A stretch of DNA of 64,000 nt from Pseudonocardia autotrophica (GTDB taxonomy: Bacteria > Actinomycetota > Actinomycetes > Mycobacteriales > Pseudonocardiaceae), in the NCBI RefSeq assembly GCF_000717175.1, contig NZ_JNYD01000014.1, forward strand, positions 62,001 through 126,000. Direction: 5' to 3'. The position numbers and the translations under genes were made by a program. Below are positions 15,931-24,082 of the stretch, in pieces. The notes beneath the pieces are model-generated. The model did no database searches and was not told the DNA's origin. It saw only the letters and a program-made list of their open reading frames with translations. Each line of letters starts with the position of its first letter. Position 1 is the stretch's first letter.

Positions 15931-17129
15931 CCGTGCTCGGACCGGGCACGCAGGCGGACCTCCTCTCCCCCGAGGCCGTCGCCGACCCGTACCCGCTGCT
16001 CGCCGAGCTGCGCGAGCACGACCCCGTGCACTGGAGCGAGCGCTACCGGTCCTGGTTCGTCACCCGGTACGCCGACGTCGACGCCGCGCTGCGCGATCCC
16101 CGCTTCTCCTCCGACCGGATCTCGCCCTACCGGCGTGCCCGGCTCGACGGCCCGGACGCCGACCCCGGCGTTCGGGCGGCGTTCGGGGTCCTCGAGGACT
16201 GGATGGTGTTCAAGGACCCGCCGGACCACACCCGGCTGCGGAAGCTGCTGAGCCGGGCGTTCACGCCGCGGGCGGTCGAGCGGATGCGCCCGCGGATCGC
16301 GGAGATCGCGGACGGGCTCCTCGCCGACCTGGGGCCGGAGGCGGACCTGATCGGCGAGTACGCCTACCCCCTGACCTCGTCCGTGGTGGCCGAGCTGCTC
16401 GGGGTGCCGCGCGCGGACCGGTCGCGGTTCAAGGACTGGTCGGACCGGATCACCGGACTGGTGTTCGGCGGGATGGGCGACCCGGACCGGCACGCGGACG
16501 GCGCCGACGGGATGGCGGAGCTGACCGCGTACCTCGGCGCGCTGGTGCAGCAGCACGAGCGTGACCCCGCGGACGATCTGCTCACGGCCCTGATCCGGGC
16601 GCGGGACGCGGGCGACGCGCTGTCCCACGACGAGGTCGTCGCGACCGGGGTGCTGCTGCTCTTCGCGGGGCACGAGACCACCACGAACCTGATCGGCAAC
16701 GGGATCCTCGCGCTGCTCCGGCACCCCGCGGAGGCGCCCGACGCCCCCGGGACCGTCGAGGAGCTGCTGCGCTGGGACGGCCCGGCGAAGACGATCGCGC
16801 GGCTGATGGCCACGGACGTCGAGCTGGGCGGGCGGACCCTGGGCAGGGGCGAGCGGGTGTTCCTCTGCCCGGCCGCCGCCAACCGCGACCCGGCGGTGTT
16901 CCCGGACCCGGACCGGCTCGACGTCTCGCGCAGGCCCGGCCGGCAGCTCGGATTCGGGATCGGGCTGCACTACTGCCTCGGCGCACCCCTGGCGCGGCTC
17001 GAGGCGTCCATCGCGATACCTGCTGCGCTGCACCGCTTCCCGCAGCTCCGCCTGACCGAGGACCCGCTGTCCTGGCACCCGGTCCTGCTCTCCCGCGGCC
17101 TCCTGCGCCTCCCGGTCGTCACGACCTGA
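15927..17129 (+). CDS. Cytochrome P450
   Basis: Soluble bacterial P450 of 400 residues. The oxygen-activating I-helix reads LLLFAGHETTTNLIGNG near residue 250, the ExxR motif is ELLR near 275 and the heme loop FGIGLHYCLGAPLAR has its Cys ligand at residue 350, so the enzyme should be active. GTG 15927 overlaps the thiolase stop. No ferredoxin or reductase gene is nearby. Grouping with thiolase and DUF35 recalls cyp125 in the steroid igr operon, where the P450 oxidises a terminal methyl group to start side-chain loss; a similar terminal or ring hydroxylation is inferred here. Confidence 0.93.
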   Translation: MTVLGPGTQADLLSPEAVADPYPLLAELREHDPVHWSERYRSWFVTRYADVDAALRDPRFSSDRISPYRRARLDGPDADPGVRAAFGVLEDWMVFKDPPDHTRLRKLLSRAFTPRAVERMRPRIAEIADGLLADLGPEADLIGEYAYPLTSSVVAELLGVPRADRSRFKDWSDRITGLVFGGMGDPDRHADGADGMAELTAYLGALVQQHERDPADDLLTALIRARDAGDALSHDEVVATGVLLLFAGHETTTNLIGNGILALLRHPAEAPDAPGTVEELLRWDGPAKTIARLMATDVELGGRTLGRGERVFLCPAAANRDPAVFPDPDRLDVSRRPGRQLGFGIGLHYCLGAPLARLEASIAIPAALHRFPQLRLTEDPLSWHPVLLSRGLLRLPVVTT

Positions 17130-17143
17130 GCGGCTGCCGGCAT

Positions 17144-17169
17144 CGTCGTCGGTTCATGATCGAACGACG
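17144..17169. terminator. Bidirectional dyad between convergent P450 and ECF sigma genes
   Basis: CGTCGTCGGTTC and GATCGAACGACG are inverted with three mismatches around a 2-base centre; the outer six pairs are perfect. The sigma gene stop (17154) lies within it. Confidence 0.4.
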
Positions 17170-18380
17170 CGGGGATCGATCTCACTGCGGCGTCGGAGGA
17201 GGAGGGCGCGCTCCACCGGGTTGGTGGTGAGGGCGAGGGCGTCCTCGTACGCCGCGGCGGCCTCTGCGGTGCGACCCAGCCGGGTGAGGAGATCGGCCCG
17301 GGTCGCGGGAAGGTAGCGGTAGTCACCGAGGTCCAGGGTGTCGACCTCGTGCAGGATCGCCCGCAGGTCGGCGCCCGGGAGCCGGCTCCGGGCGGCGGCC
17401 CGGTTGAGCGCCACGACCGGGCTCGGCCAGGTGCGCAGGAGCGCGTCGTAGGTGGTCACGACCTGCGCCCAGTCCGTCTCCGCCCAGCTCGGCGCCACGG
17501 CGTGCAGGCCGGCGACGGCGCCCTGGAGCGCGAACCGCCCCTGCGGACCGGCCCGCAGCGCCGCGGTCACCAGCTGCAGTCCCTCACGGATCAGATCGCG
17601 GTCCCACTGCGTGCGGTCCTGGTCGGCGAGCAGCACCGCCTCCCCCGCCGCGTCCGTGCGGGCGGGTCCGCGGGCCTCGGTGAGCAGGATCAGCCCGAGC
17701 AGTGCCCGCGGCTCGGGCTCGGTGGGCAGCAGCCGGACCAGCATCCGGGCCAGTCCCGACGCCCGGGCGGTCAGGTCCGCGTCGGTCAGTCCCGTCCCCG
17801 GCCCGACGTGCCCGGCGGTGTGCAGCAGGTGCACCACCGTCAGCACGACGTCGAGCCGGCCGGCCAGCTCGTCGTCCGGCGGCACGCGGTACGGGATCCG
17901 GGCCGCGGCGATCTTGCGCTTGGCCCGCGTGATCCGCCGCGCCACGCCCGCCTCGCCGGTCAGCAGCACGTCTGCGACCGTCCGGACCTCCACCCCGCAC
18001 ACCAGCCGGAGCGTCAGCGCGACCTGCGACGCGCGGGCCAGCGCGGGATGACAGCAGGTGAACACGAGCCGGAGAGGGTCGGTCGGTCCGGGCCCCGGGT
18101 CCGGGTCCTCCGGCACGACGAGCAGCGGGAGCTTGCGGCGCAGGGTCGCCTCCCGTCGCAGCCGGTCCAGGGCGATCCGGTGGGCCGTCGTCGTCAGCCA
18201 GGCGGCGAGGTTGTCCGGCCGGGCCCGCAGTGCGCGCTCGACCGCGTCCTGCACGCAGTCCTCGGCGAGGTCGAGGTCGCGGGTGAGCCGGGCGGTGGAG
18301 GCGACGACGAGCGGCCATGCTTCCCGGAACACGGCTTCCCGGAACACAGTGTCCCGGTACACCGTCTCCACCGGCATCAT
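17154..18380 (-). CDS. ECF sigma factor with C-terminal TPR-like extension (ECF42 type)
   Basis: Extracytoplasmic-function-like sigma factor of about 408 residues. Region 2 is at about residues 15-85 (DLAEDCVQDAVERALR, AAWLTTTAHRIALDRLRRE), region 4 at about 115-165 (LTLRLVCGVEVRTVADVLLT), then a long C-terminal domain (about 190-400) with TPR-like helices (LNRAAARSRLPGADLRAI, LGRTAEAAAAYEDALAL). This architecture and its partner, the overlapping DGPF protein gene at 18377, define group ECF42, which lacks an anti-sigma factor and is controlled through its extension. ATG 18380 overlaps that gene's stop. Targets are unknown. Confidence 0.88.
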   Translation of the reverse strand: MMPVETVYRDTVFREAVFREAWPLVVASTARLTRDLDLAEDCVQDAVERALRARPDNLAAWLTTTAHRIALDRLRREATLRRKLPLLVVPEDPDPGPGPTDPLRLVFTCCHPALARASQVALTLRLVCGVEVRTVADVLLTGEAGVARRITRAKRKIAAARIPYRVPPDDELAGRLDVVLTVVHLLHTAGHVGPGTGLTDADLTARASGLARMLVRLLPTEPEPRALLGLILLTEARGPARTDAAGEAVLLADQDRTQWDRDLIREGLQLVTAALRAGPQGRFALQGAVAGLHAVAPSWAETDWAQVVTTYDALLRTWPSPVVALNRAAARSRLPGADLRAILHEVDTLDLGDYRYLPATRADLLTRLGRTAEAAAAYEDALALTTNPVERALLLRRRSEIDPRVVRS

Positions 18381-18727
18381 TCCGGCAGGTCCATGATCGG
18401 CCGGACCTCGACGTTCCCGGCCGGGCACAGCGTCGCGAGCCGCAACGCGACGTCCAGGTCCGGGGCGTCGAGGACGTAGAAGCCGCCGAGCGCCTCCTTG
18501 GTGTCCGCGAACGGCCCGTCCGTCACCAGCGGCTCGCCGGAACCTTTGCGGACCGTGCTCGCCGTCGACGAGCGTTCGAGGGCCTCGCCGCCGAGCACGG
18601 TCGCGCCCGCGGCCTTCACGGCCTCCATGAACTCCTCGTGGAGCCGCATCTCGTCCGCGACGGACTGCGCGTCCGCGGTGTCGTACCAGTCCTCGGCGTC
18701 GTACATCAGGAACACGTAGCGGGCCAT
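18377..18727 (-). CDS. DGPF-domain (YCII-related) protein
   Basis: Small cytoplasmic protein of 116 residues with a ferredoxin-like YCII fold; the name-giving motif is seen as LVTDGPFADTKEALGGFYVL near residue 75. Start MARYVFLMYDAEDW at ATG 18727 has GGGAGGAT upstream. It overlaps the ECF42 sigma gene by ATGA, the standard arrangement in actinomycetes. The function of DGPF proteins is not settled; they are thought to be the input or target of the sigma factor. Confidence 0.9.
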   Translation of the reverse strand: MARYVFLMYDAEDWYDTADAQSVADEMRLHEEFMEAVKAAGATVLGGEALERSSTASTVRKGSGEPLVTDGPFADTKEALGGFYVLDAPDLDVALRLATLCPAGNVEVRPIMDLPE

Positions 18728-18799
18728 CGGGGGATCCTCCCGGAATCGGTCGTTTCGGTCATCCCTTCGACGAACGGACCGCGCCGGATCGGACACCGC

Positions 18800-19555
18800 C
18801 TACTTCATGGACCAGCCGCCGTCGACCGTGAGCGTGCTGCCGGTGATATAGGAGCCCGCGTCGGAGGCGAGGAGCAGGAGGGGGCCGTCGAGCTCCTCGG
18901 GGCGGCCGATCCGGCCGAGCGCGGCGGACTCCGCGAGCTGCGCCGCCCGGTGCTCGCGCTCCAGCAGCGGTCCGGTCATCTCCGAGGCGAACCACCCGGG
19001 CGCGAGGGTGTTCACCCGGATCCCGTGCCGCGCCCACTGCGCGGCCAGGTCCCGGGTCATCCCCGCGACCCCGGCTTTCGACGCCGAGTACGCGGCCTCC
19101 GGGAGCGGCCCGGTCGTGCTGCCCAGCGCCGACCCGATGTTGACGATCGACCCGCCCTCGCCCTGCGCGATCAGCGCGCGGCCCATGTGCACCGCCATCT
19201 GGTAGGCGCCGAGGAGGTTGACCGCGAACAGCTCCGCCGCCCGCGCCGGGTCGTCCTTCTCCGACCGGGCGGCGTAGCCGATACCGGCATTGTTGACCAG
19301 GACGTCCACCCGGCCCAGCTCCTCGACGGCGGCCGCGACGAGGGCGGCGCAGTGGGCGTCGTCCGAGACGTCCGTGGGGACCGCCGCGCACCGCCGTCCG
19401 GCTCCCTCGACGGCCTCCCGGGCCCGGGCCAGCCCCTCGGCGCGCCGGGCACCCACGGCCACGTCCGCGCCGGCCTCCGCCAGGACCCGGGCGAACCGCA
19501 GCCCGAGCCCGGACGAGGCGCCGGTGACGACCGCGACCCGGCCGTCGAGCCTCAC
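18800..19555 (-). CDS. Short-chain dehydrogenase/reductase
   Basis: SDR of 251 residues. TGASSGLG near residue 12, NNAGIGYA near 88, Ser in VNIGSALG near 140 and Tyr-x3-Lys in AYSASKAG near 155 are intact, and the C-terminus ends in ITGSTLTVDGGWS as in 3-oxoacyl reductase-like members. The basic residues after the second strand (GARRAEGL) suggest NADP use. GTG 19555 overlaps the TetR stop at 19552 by GTGA, so SDR and regulator are one unit. Substrate unknown. Confidence 0.9.
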   Translation of the reverse strand: MRLDGRVAVVTGASSGLGLRFARVLAEAGADVAVGARRAEGLARAREAVEGAGRRCAAVPTDVSDDAHCAALVAAAVEELGRVDVLVNNAGIGYAARSEKDDPARAAELFAVNLLGAYQMAVHMGRALIAQGEGGSIVNIGSALGSTTGPLPEAAYSASKAGVAGMTRDLAAQWARHGIRVNTLAPGWFASEMTGPLLEREHRAAQLAESAALGRIGRPEELDGPLLLLASDAGSYITGSTLTVDGGWSMK

Positions 19556-20187
19556 CGGGACTCCGGGCGGGGCTCCGGGAGGGACCGGGCGATCCCGCGC
19601 ATCCCGCCGCCGGACACCAGGCCGCCCAACGCGAACGCGAACAGCTGGTCGGCGAGCTCCCGATCCTCCTCGGGTCCCCGCGGCACGAACCAGTGCTGCA
19701 TCCAGTCCAGCATCCCGACGACCGCGCGCGCGACCGTCCGCGGGCTCCCGGCCAGCGAGAACTCCCCCGTCCGGGCGCCCTCGGCGACGAGCGCCTCGAT
19801 CGCGGCCATGTAGCGCGCGTCCATCTCGCGGAACTCGGCGAACAGCGGCGCCGTCATCCGGCCGATGTGCTGCAGGTACACGAAGGCCGCCGGGTAGAAG
19901 TCGCCGAAGATCCGCACCTGCATCCGGATCAGCTCGCGCAGCCGCACCGCTACCGTCTGGCCGGTGTCGGCCTGCAGGCGTTCGAGGTCGGCGAGCAGCT
20001 GCTTGGCGGGCTGCTCGACGACCGCGAGGAGCAGCTCCTCCTTGCTGGCCACGTAGTTGTAGATGCTGCCCTTGAGGATCCCGACCCGGGCGCCGATGCC
20101 CTCCAGGGTCGCGTTCTCGTAGCCGCGGTCGCGGAACTCCTCGCCGGCGGCGGCGAGGATCTCCGACCAGCGACTGGGGCGGGGCAC
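19552..20187 (-). CDS. TetR-family transcriptional regulator
   Basis: Regulator of 211 residues. The DNA-binding domain spans about residues 5-50 (ILAAAGEEFRDRGYENATLE then VGILKGSIYNYVASKEEL), matching the fatty-acid/steroid-type TetR subgroup (KstR2- or FadR-like) with a large helical ligand domain. It overlaps the downstream SDR gene and probably controls it. GTG 20187 has no clear ribosome site; a cluster-wide role is possible but not shown by any matching operator in view. Confidence 0.85.
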   Translation of the reverse strand: MPRPSRWSEILAAAGEEFRDRGYENATLEGIGARVGILKGSIYNYVASKEELLLAVVEQPAKQLLADLERLQADTGQTVAVRLRELIRMQVRIFGDFYPAAFVYLQHIGRMTAPLFAEFREMDARYMAAIEALVAEGARTGEFSLAGSPRTVARAVVGMLDWMQHWFVPRGPEEDRELADQLFAFALGGLVSGGGMRGIARSLPEPRPESR

Positions 20188-20231
20188 CCGCGCAGCCTAA
20201 CGCCGGCCGGCGATCACGGGGCCCGCCCCGG

Positions 20232-20678
20232 TCACGCGGGCTCGAGGCGGAACGCGGCGCAGCGCCCTGCCAGCGCGGCGAAGGTGTCGGGCTCGAGGTC
20301 GGGGACGACCCCGGCGTCGCGCATGATCTTCGCGCCCTGCGGGATGCGGACCGGCCAGGCGCGCAGGACCGGGACGGCCTCGTCCGCGGAGAGCTCCACG
20401 AGCCGGACCCGCTCCTCCTGCCGCCCGACGGCGAGCGTCCCGACCCCGGCCGCCCGCGCGTTCGCCGCCCAGTCCGCCCCGGGGAAGCCGGCGAGCAGGT
20501 ACCGGCCGCCCTCGAACTCCAGCACCGAGACCGGCGTGTGCCGGAGCTTGCCGGTGCGCCGGCCGGGCAGGACGAGCACGGGCAGCTCACGGGCCCAGCC
20601 CAGCCCGAACCGGCGCGCCACCAGCAGGACCGCGTTCACGGGCCTGAGCCAGCGCGGCGGGGCGACCTTCTCGGGCAT
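20232..20678 (-). CDS. Deazaflavin (F420)-dependent nitroreductase-like protein
   Basis: Split-barrel protein of 148 residues in the DDN/DUF385 family, which bind F420 and reduce quinones, nitro groups or enones. The family block is LPVLVLPGRRTGKLRHTPVS at about residues 31-50, then YLLAGFPGADWAANARAAG near 60. ATG 20678 starts 11 bases past the stop of the upstream minus-strand gene. With three LLM-type enzymes in the region, an F420-linked redox chemistry is plausible. F420 genes themselves are not in the window. Confidence 0.82.
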   Translation of the reverse strand: MPEKVAPPRWLRPVNAVLLVARRFGLGWARELPVLVLPGRRTGKLRHTPVSVLEFEGGRYLLAGFPGADWAANARAAGVGTLAVGRQEERVRLVELSADEAVPVLRAWPVRIPQGAKIMRDAGVVPDLEPDTFAALAGRCAAFRLEPA

Positions 20679-20689
20679 GCCGGGCGCGC

Positions 20690-21019
20690 TCAGCCGCGCT
20701 CCTCCCGTCGTCGCGCGAGCGGGGCGCCCGCCAGGTCCTCCTCGTTGCACAGCAGCTTGACCTCGTAGTACGGCGCCCCGGCGCGGTCGTCGTAGTCGAG
20801 GTGGATCGCGATGACGTCGAGCGGCTCGCCGAGCCACTCCTGCGCCCCGCGCAGCCACTCCGCGGAGCGGGCCAGCGCCGACGGGAGGTCGTCGTCGCGG
20901 AACACCACGGGCCGGAAGGGCACGTCCTGGATCTCGTCCTGTTCCCCGCCGTGGGGCCGGGGCAGGTCGCCGGAGAGGCCGGCGTCGTCGAGCTGCAGTT
21001 CGACCAACTTGTCGCTCAC
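20690..21019 (-). CDS. Small acidic protein of unknown function
   Basis: Not recognised. It encodes 109 residues, rich in Asp, Glu and Leu, without signal peptide, membrane helix or cysteine pair (one Cys only). The stretch DVIAIHLDYDDRAGAPYYEV suggests a beta-sheet core. GTG 21019 starts the frame; the stop is 11 bases before the deazaflavin reductase start, so both are probably co-transcribed. Codon use matches its neighbours, which supports it as a true gene. Confidence 0.65.
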   Translation of the reverse strand: MSDKLVELQLDDAGLSGDLPRPHGGEQDEIQDVPFRPVVFRDDDLPSALARSAEWLRGAQEWLGEPLDVIAIHLDYDDRAGAPYYEVKLLCNEEDLAGAPLARRREERG

Positions 21020-21077
21020 GCCCCGAGCCTGATGGTTCGGGCGGGGCGCGGCAAGTGCCACGGCCGGGTGTGCCGTG

Positions 21078-22595
21078 TCAGGGCAGAGGGCCGGTGGCCG
21101 GCAGCGCGGCGCCCGGATCGAGGTCGCGGCCGTCGGGGGCCGGGGTGCGGCCGGGGAGGAGGACCGCCGCCGCGACCGCACCGCCGAGCGCGAGGAAGGC
21201 CAGCACGAGCACGGCGAACCGCTGCCCCTCGACCGACGCGCCGAGCGGGGTGTTGCCCGCCGCGAGGGCGCGTGTCGTCGCGGTCGCCGTCAGCACGGTG
21301 ACGACGGCGATGGTCACCGCCGCGCCGATGGCCTGCGTGCTGTTCAACGCGCCCGCGCCGACACCGTGCCGGGACCGCGGGACGCCGGACATCGCCGTCA
21401 CCGTGCAGCTCACGCTCGCGGCCCCGGTCCCCGCGCCGAGCATCAGGAACGGCACCAGCAGGTCGGGCACGAACGCGACCGACGGGCCGTAGGCGCGGGA
21501 CAGCAGCAGGGCACCGGCCGCCGAGACCAGCATCGCGACCGGCACCAGGACCCGCGGGCCGATCAGGTGCAGGGTGCGCGACGCGACCTGGGCGACCACC
21601 GCGGTCAGCGCGGCCCACGGCACGAAGGCCAGGCCCGCCCGCAAGGCCGACCAGCCGAGCGTCTCCTGCATGAACAGCGAGGTGGTGAAGTAGGCGCCGA
21701 TCCCGGTGCCCGCGGTGACCAGGACCAGCGCGAACGCGAACGAGGTCCGCCTGCGGAACAGACCGAGGGGCAGCAGCGGCTCGGGGCTGCGCACCTGCGA
21801 GACCACGAACGCGGCGGCGAGCGCGACGGCCGTCCCGAGCAGGACCGTCGCGACCGGGAGCCCGCCGGGGACGCGGAGCTCGCCGAGCCCCAGGACCAGC
21901 GCAGCGACGGCCGCAGTGCACGTCGCCCCGCCGAGCAGGCCGAGCCGCGGCCGGCGTCCCTCGGGGACCCCGGCGGGGACGAGGAGCAGCACCGCGGCCG
22001 CCGCGACGATGCACACCGGCACGTTCACCAGGAAGATCCACTGCCAGCCGCCCGCGGAGGTCAGCAGGCCGCCGAGCACGTTGCCCAGGGTGGCGCCGAT
22101 CGCGCCGACGGCGGCCCACGCGCCGAGCGCGGTGCTGCGGTCGCGCGGCGCGACGAACACCGAGGTCAGCAGCGCCATCGCGGCGGGCGAGGCCATCGCG
22201 GCTCCGAGCCCCGCGATCGCCCGCGCCCCGATCAGCACCCAGGACCGGTCCGCGACCGCGCACAGCAGCGAACCCGCCCCGAACACCAGCAGCCCGGTCA
22301 GGAACAGCCGGCGCCTGCCGAAGACGTCCGCGCACCGGCCGCCGAGCAACAGCAGGCAGCCGAAAGTCAGGGGGAACGCGGTCAGCACCCACTGCAGCTC
22401 GCCGGCCCCGAGCCCGAGCTCACGGCGGATGACGGGCAGCGACACCGTCACCACGGTGCCGCCGACCAGCATCATGAACTGCACGCTGCACATCAGGACC
22501 AGGAAGGCGCCACGCCGGGCGACGACCGGCGTCGCGCCGGGCGGGGCAGCAGCGGATCGGGCCGTGCCGGACCGGGCCGCGGAGATCGGGCCCAC
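21078..22595 (-). CDS. MFS transporter, DHA2 (14-helix) type
   Basis: Membrane exporter of 505 residues with about 14 hydrophobic helices. Motif A appears as GGRCADVFGRRRLF near residue 82 and the family block LGNVLGGLLTSAGGWQWIFL near 155-175. The N-terminal 25 residues are Ala/Pro-rich. GTG 22595 begins three bases after the stop of the RibB-like gene, so it belongs to the minus-strand operon with the hydrolase and LLM oxidoreductase. Export of a pathway intermediate or resistance to the substrate is inferred. Confidence 0.88.
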   Translation of the reverse strand: MGPISAARSGTARSAAAPPGATPVVARRGAFLVLMCSVQFMMLVGGTVVTVSLPVIRRELGLGAGELQWVLTAFPLTFGCLLLLGGRCADVFGRRRLFLTGLLVFGAGSLLCAVADRSWVLIGARAIAGLGAAMASPAAMALLTSVFVAPRDRSTALGAWAAVGAIGATLGNVLGGLLTSAGGWQWIFLVNVPVCIVAAAAVLLLVPAGVPEGRRPRLGLLGGATCTAAVAALVLGLGELRVPGGLPVATVLLGTAVALAAAFVVSQVRSPEPLLPLGLFRRRTSFAFALVLVTAGTGIGAYFTTSLFMQETLGWSALRAGLAFVPWAALTAVVAQVASRTLHLIGPRVLVPVAMLVSAAGALLLSRAYGPSVAFVPDLLVPFLMLGAGTGAASVSCTVTAMSGVPRSRHGVGAGALNSTQAIGAAVTIAVVTVLTATATTRALAAGNTPLGASVEGQRFAVLVLAFLALGGAVAAAVLLPGRTPAPDGRDLDPGAALPATGPLP

Positions 22596-22598
22596 CCG

Positions 22599-23285
22599 TC
22601 AGCCGGCCCGCGCGACCCGGGCCGCCGTACGGTCCGGCGGAGCGGGCGGCGCCGGGACCACCCCGGCGGGCCGCGGGAGCGACAGGGCGGCGAGCCGCGA
22701 GATCGGCAGGGCCGGCACCCCGAGCCGGCGGGCGAGGGCACGCGCCGGCCCGGCGACTCCCGGCCCGAGGTCAGGTGCCGCCGCGACCAGGCCCGCCGGT
22801 GCGAGCCCGGCCCGCAGGCACAGGTCGACGGCCGCCTCGGCGGGCCGGGTCCGGGCGGCGAGCCCGTCCGGGTGGGCGCGCAGCGGGAGCACGTGACCCG
22901 GCAGCACGAGGTCCGCGGCCGTGGTGGCCGGGTCCGCGAGGGCCCGGACCGTCGCGGCCCGGTCCCGGGCCGAGATCCCGGTGGAGACGCCCACGGCCAG
23001 GTCCACGGACACCGCCGCCGCGGGCCGCTCGGCCGACCAGCCCGCCGTCATCGGGGGGATCCGCAGCGCGTCGAGCCGCTCCCCCGGCAACGCGACGCAC
23101 AGCAGCCCGCCGGACTCCCGGACGACGAGCGCCACAGTGGACGTGTCGGCGAGCTCCGCGGCGGCGACGAGCACGACCTGCGGGGTGGCCGCCAGGTCGT
23201 CGAGCAGGACGACCGGACGCCCCGCCGCGATGGCCTCGACGGCCCGATCGACCGCACTGACCGGGCCGAGGGCCGGCGCGCTCAC
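22599..23285 (-). CDS. RibB-like (DHBP synthase fold) protein lacking key catalytic motifs
   Basis: Protein of 228 residues resembling 3,4-dihydroxy-2-butanone 4-phosphate synthase along its length: GRPVVLLDD near residue 24, VVRESGGLLCVALPGERLD near 58, VGVSTGISARDRAATVRAL near 108 and LVLPGHVLPLRAHPDGLAAR near 135. The acidic loop after LDD (normally DEDREnE) reads LAATPQ, and the His of the usual GHTEA motif is replaced (RTRPAEAAVDL). These residues hold the metal and substrate, so riboflavin-type activity is doubtful. GTG 23285 overlaps the hydrolase stop. It may have gained a new role in the LLM operon or supply a scaffold; nothing here decides. Confidence 0.72.
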   Translation of the reverse strand: MSAPALGPVSAVDRAVEAIAAGRPVVLLDDLAATPQVVLVAAAELADTSTVALVVRESGGLLCVALPGERLDALRIPPMTAGWSAERPAAAVSVDLAVGVSTGISARDRAATVRALADPATTAADLVLPGHVLPLRAHPDGLAARTRPAEAAVDLCLRAGLAPAGLVAAAPDLGPGVAGPARALARRLGVPALPISRLAALSLPRPAGVVPAPPAPPDRTAARVARAG

Positions 23286-24082
23286 CGGTCGGCCCCGAGG
23301 TAGGCGGTGATCGCCGCGAGGGTGTCGTCGAGGTACTCCACGACCATGCCGTGCCCACCCCGCGGCAGGACCTGCAGTGTGCCGTGCGGCAGCAGCTCGG
23401 CCATCTCCACGGACTGCGCGACCGGCGTCAGCACGTCCTCGGCGCCCGCGAGCACCAAGGTGGGGGTGGTCGCCGAGGGCAGGTCGGCGCAGGAGTCGTA
23501 GACCCGCAGGCCCGCGGCCTGCGCCTCGAACCCGGCGAGCGTGGTCGGGTGCGGGTCCTTGCGGGCCAGCTCGGCCTGCGCCTGCGCGGCGGCGTGGTCG
23601 GCGAGCAGGCGCGGGGTGAACGCCCAGGGCATCCCGTGGATCCCGACGGACACCGGATCCACGCCCGCCCGGCGCAGCGCGAGGCCGGCGTCGAGCCAGG
23701 CGTCCTGCACGCCGGTGTACGAGGGGAAGGCGTTGAGCAGCACCGCCTTCGACAACACGTCGCCGTGCCGGACCAGCATCGACTGGAGCACCGAACCGCC
23801 CAGCGACCACCCGACGGCCGCGACCGGGCCGAGCCCGAGGTGCCGGACCAGCGCGGCTGCGTCGTCGCCCAGGGTGTCGATCGGGTACGGGCCGGGCGGC
23901 ACCTCCGACAACCCGGTCCCCCGGTTGTCGAAGGTGATCACCGTGAAGTCCTCGCGGAGCCGCGGCACGACAGCGGCCCACGCGAGGGAGCTCAGACCGA
24001 GTCCGGCGATCAGCAACAGCGGCGGGCCGTCGCCCTGGACGTCGTAGCGGAGCCGGACGCCGTTGACCGTCGAGGTGCTCAT
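23282..24082 (-). CDS. Alpha/beta hydrolase
   Basis: Hydrolase of 266 residues with the alpha/beta fold. Oxyanion region LLLIAGLGLSSLAWAAV near residue 22, nucleophile elbow GWSLGGS near 92, acid in AGAEDVLTP near 210 and catalytic His in GGHGMVV near 240 make a full triad. GNRGTG-like block FDNRGTGLSE is typical of lactonases, enol-lactonases and C-C hydrolases. It overlaps the LLM gene by ATGA, and the second LLM gene in the window also has a hydrolase in its operon, so ring-opening of a lactone made by the LLM enzyme is the leading idea. Confidence 0.88.
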   Translation of the reverse strand: MSTSTVNGVRLRYDVQGDGPPLLLIAGLGLSSLAWAAVVPRLREDFTVITFDNRGTGLSEVPPGPYPIDTLGDDAAALVRHLGLGPVAAVGWSLGGSVLQSMLVRHGDVLSKAVLLNAFPSYTGVQDAWLDAGLALRRAGVDPVSVGIHGMPWAFTPRLLADHAAAQAQAELARKDPHPTTLAGFEAQAAGLRVYDSCADLPSATTPTLVLAGAEDVLTPVAQSVEMAELLPHGTLQVLPRGGHGMVVEYLDDTLAAITAYLGADR

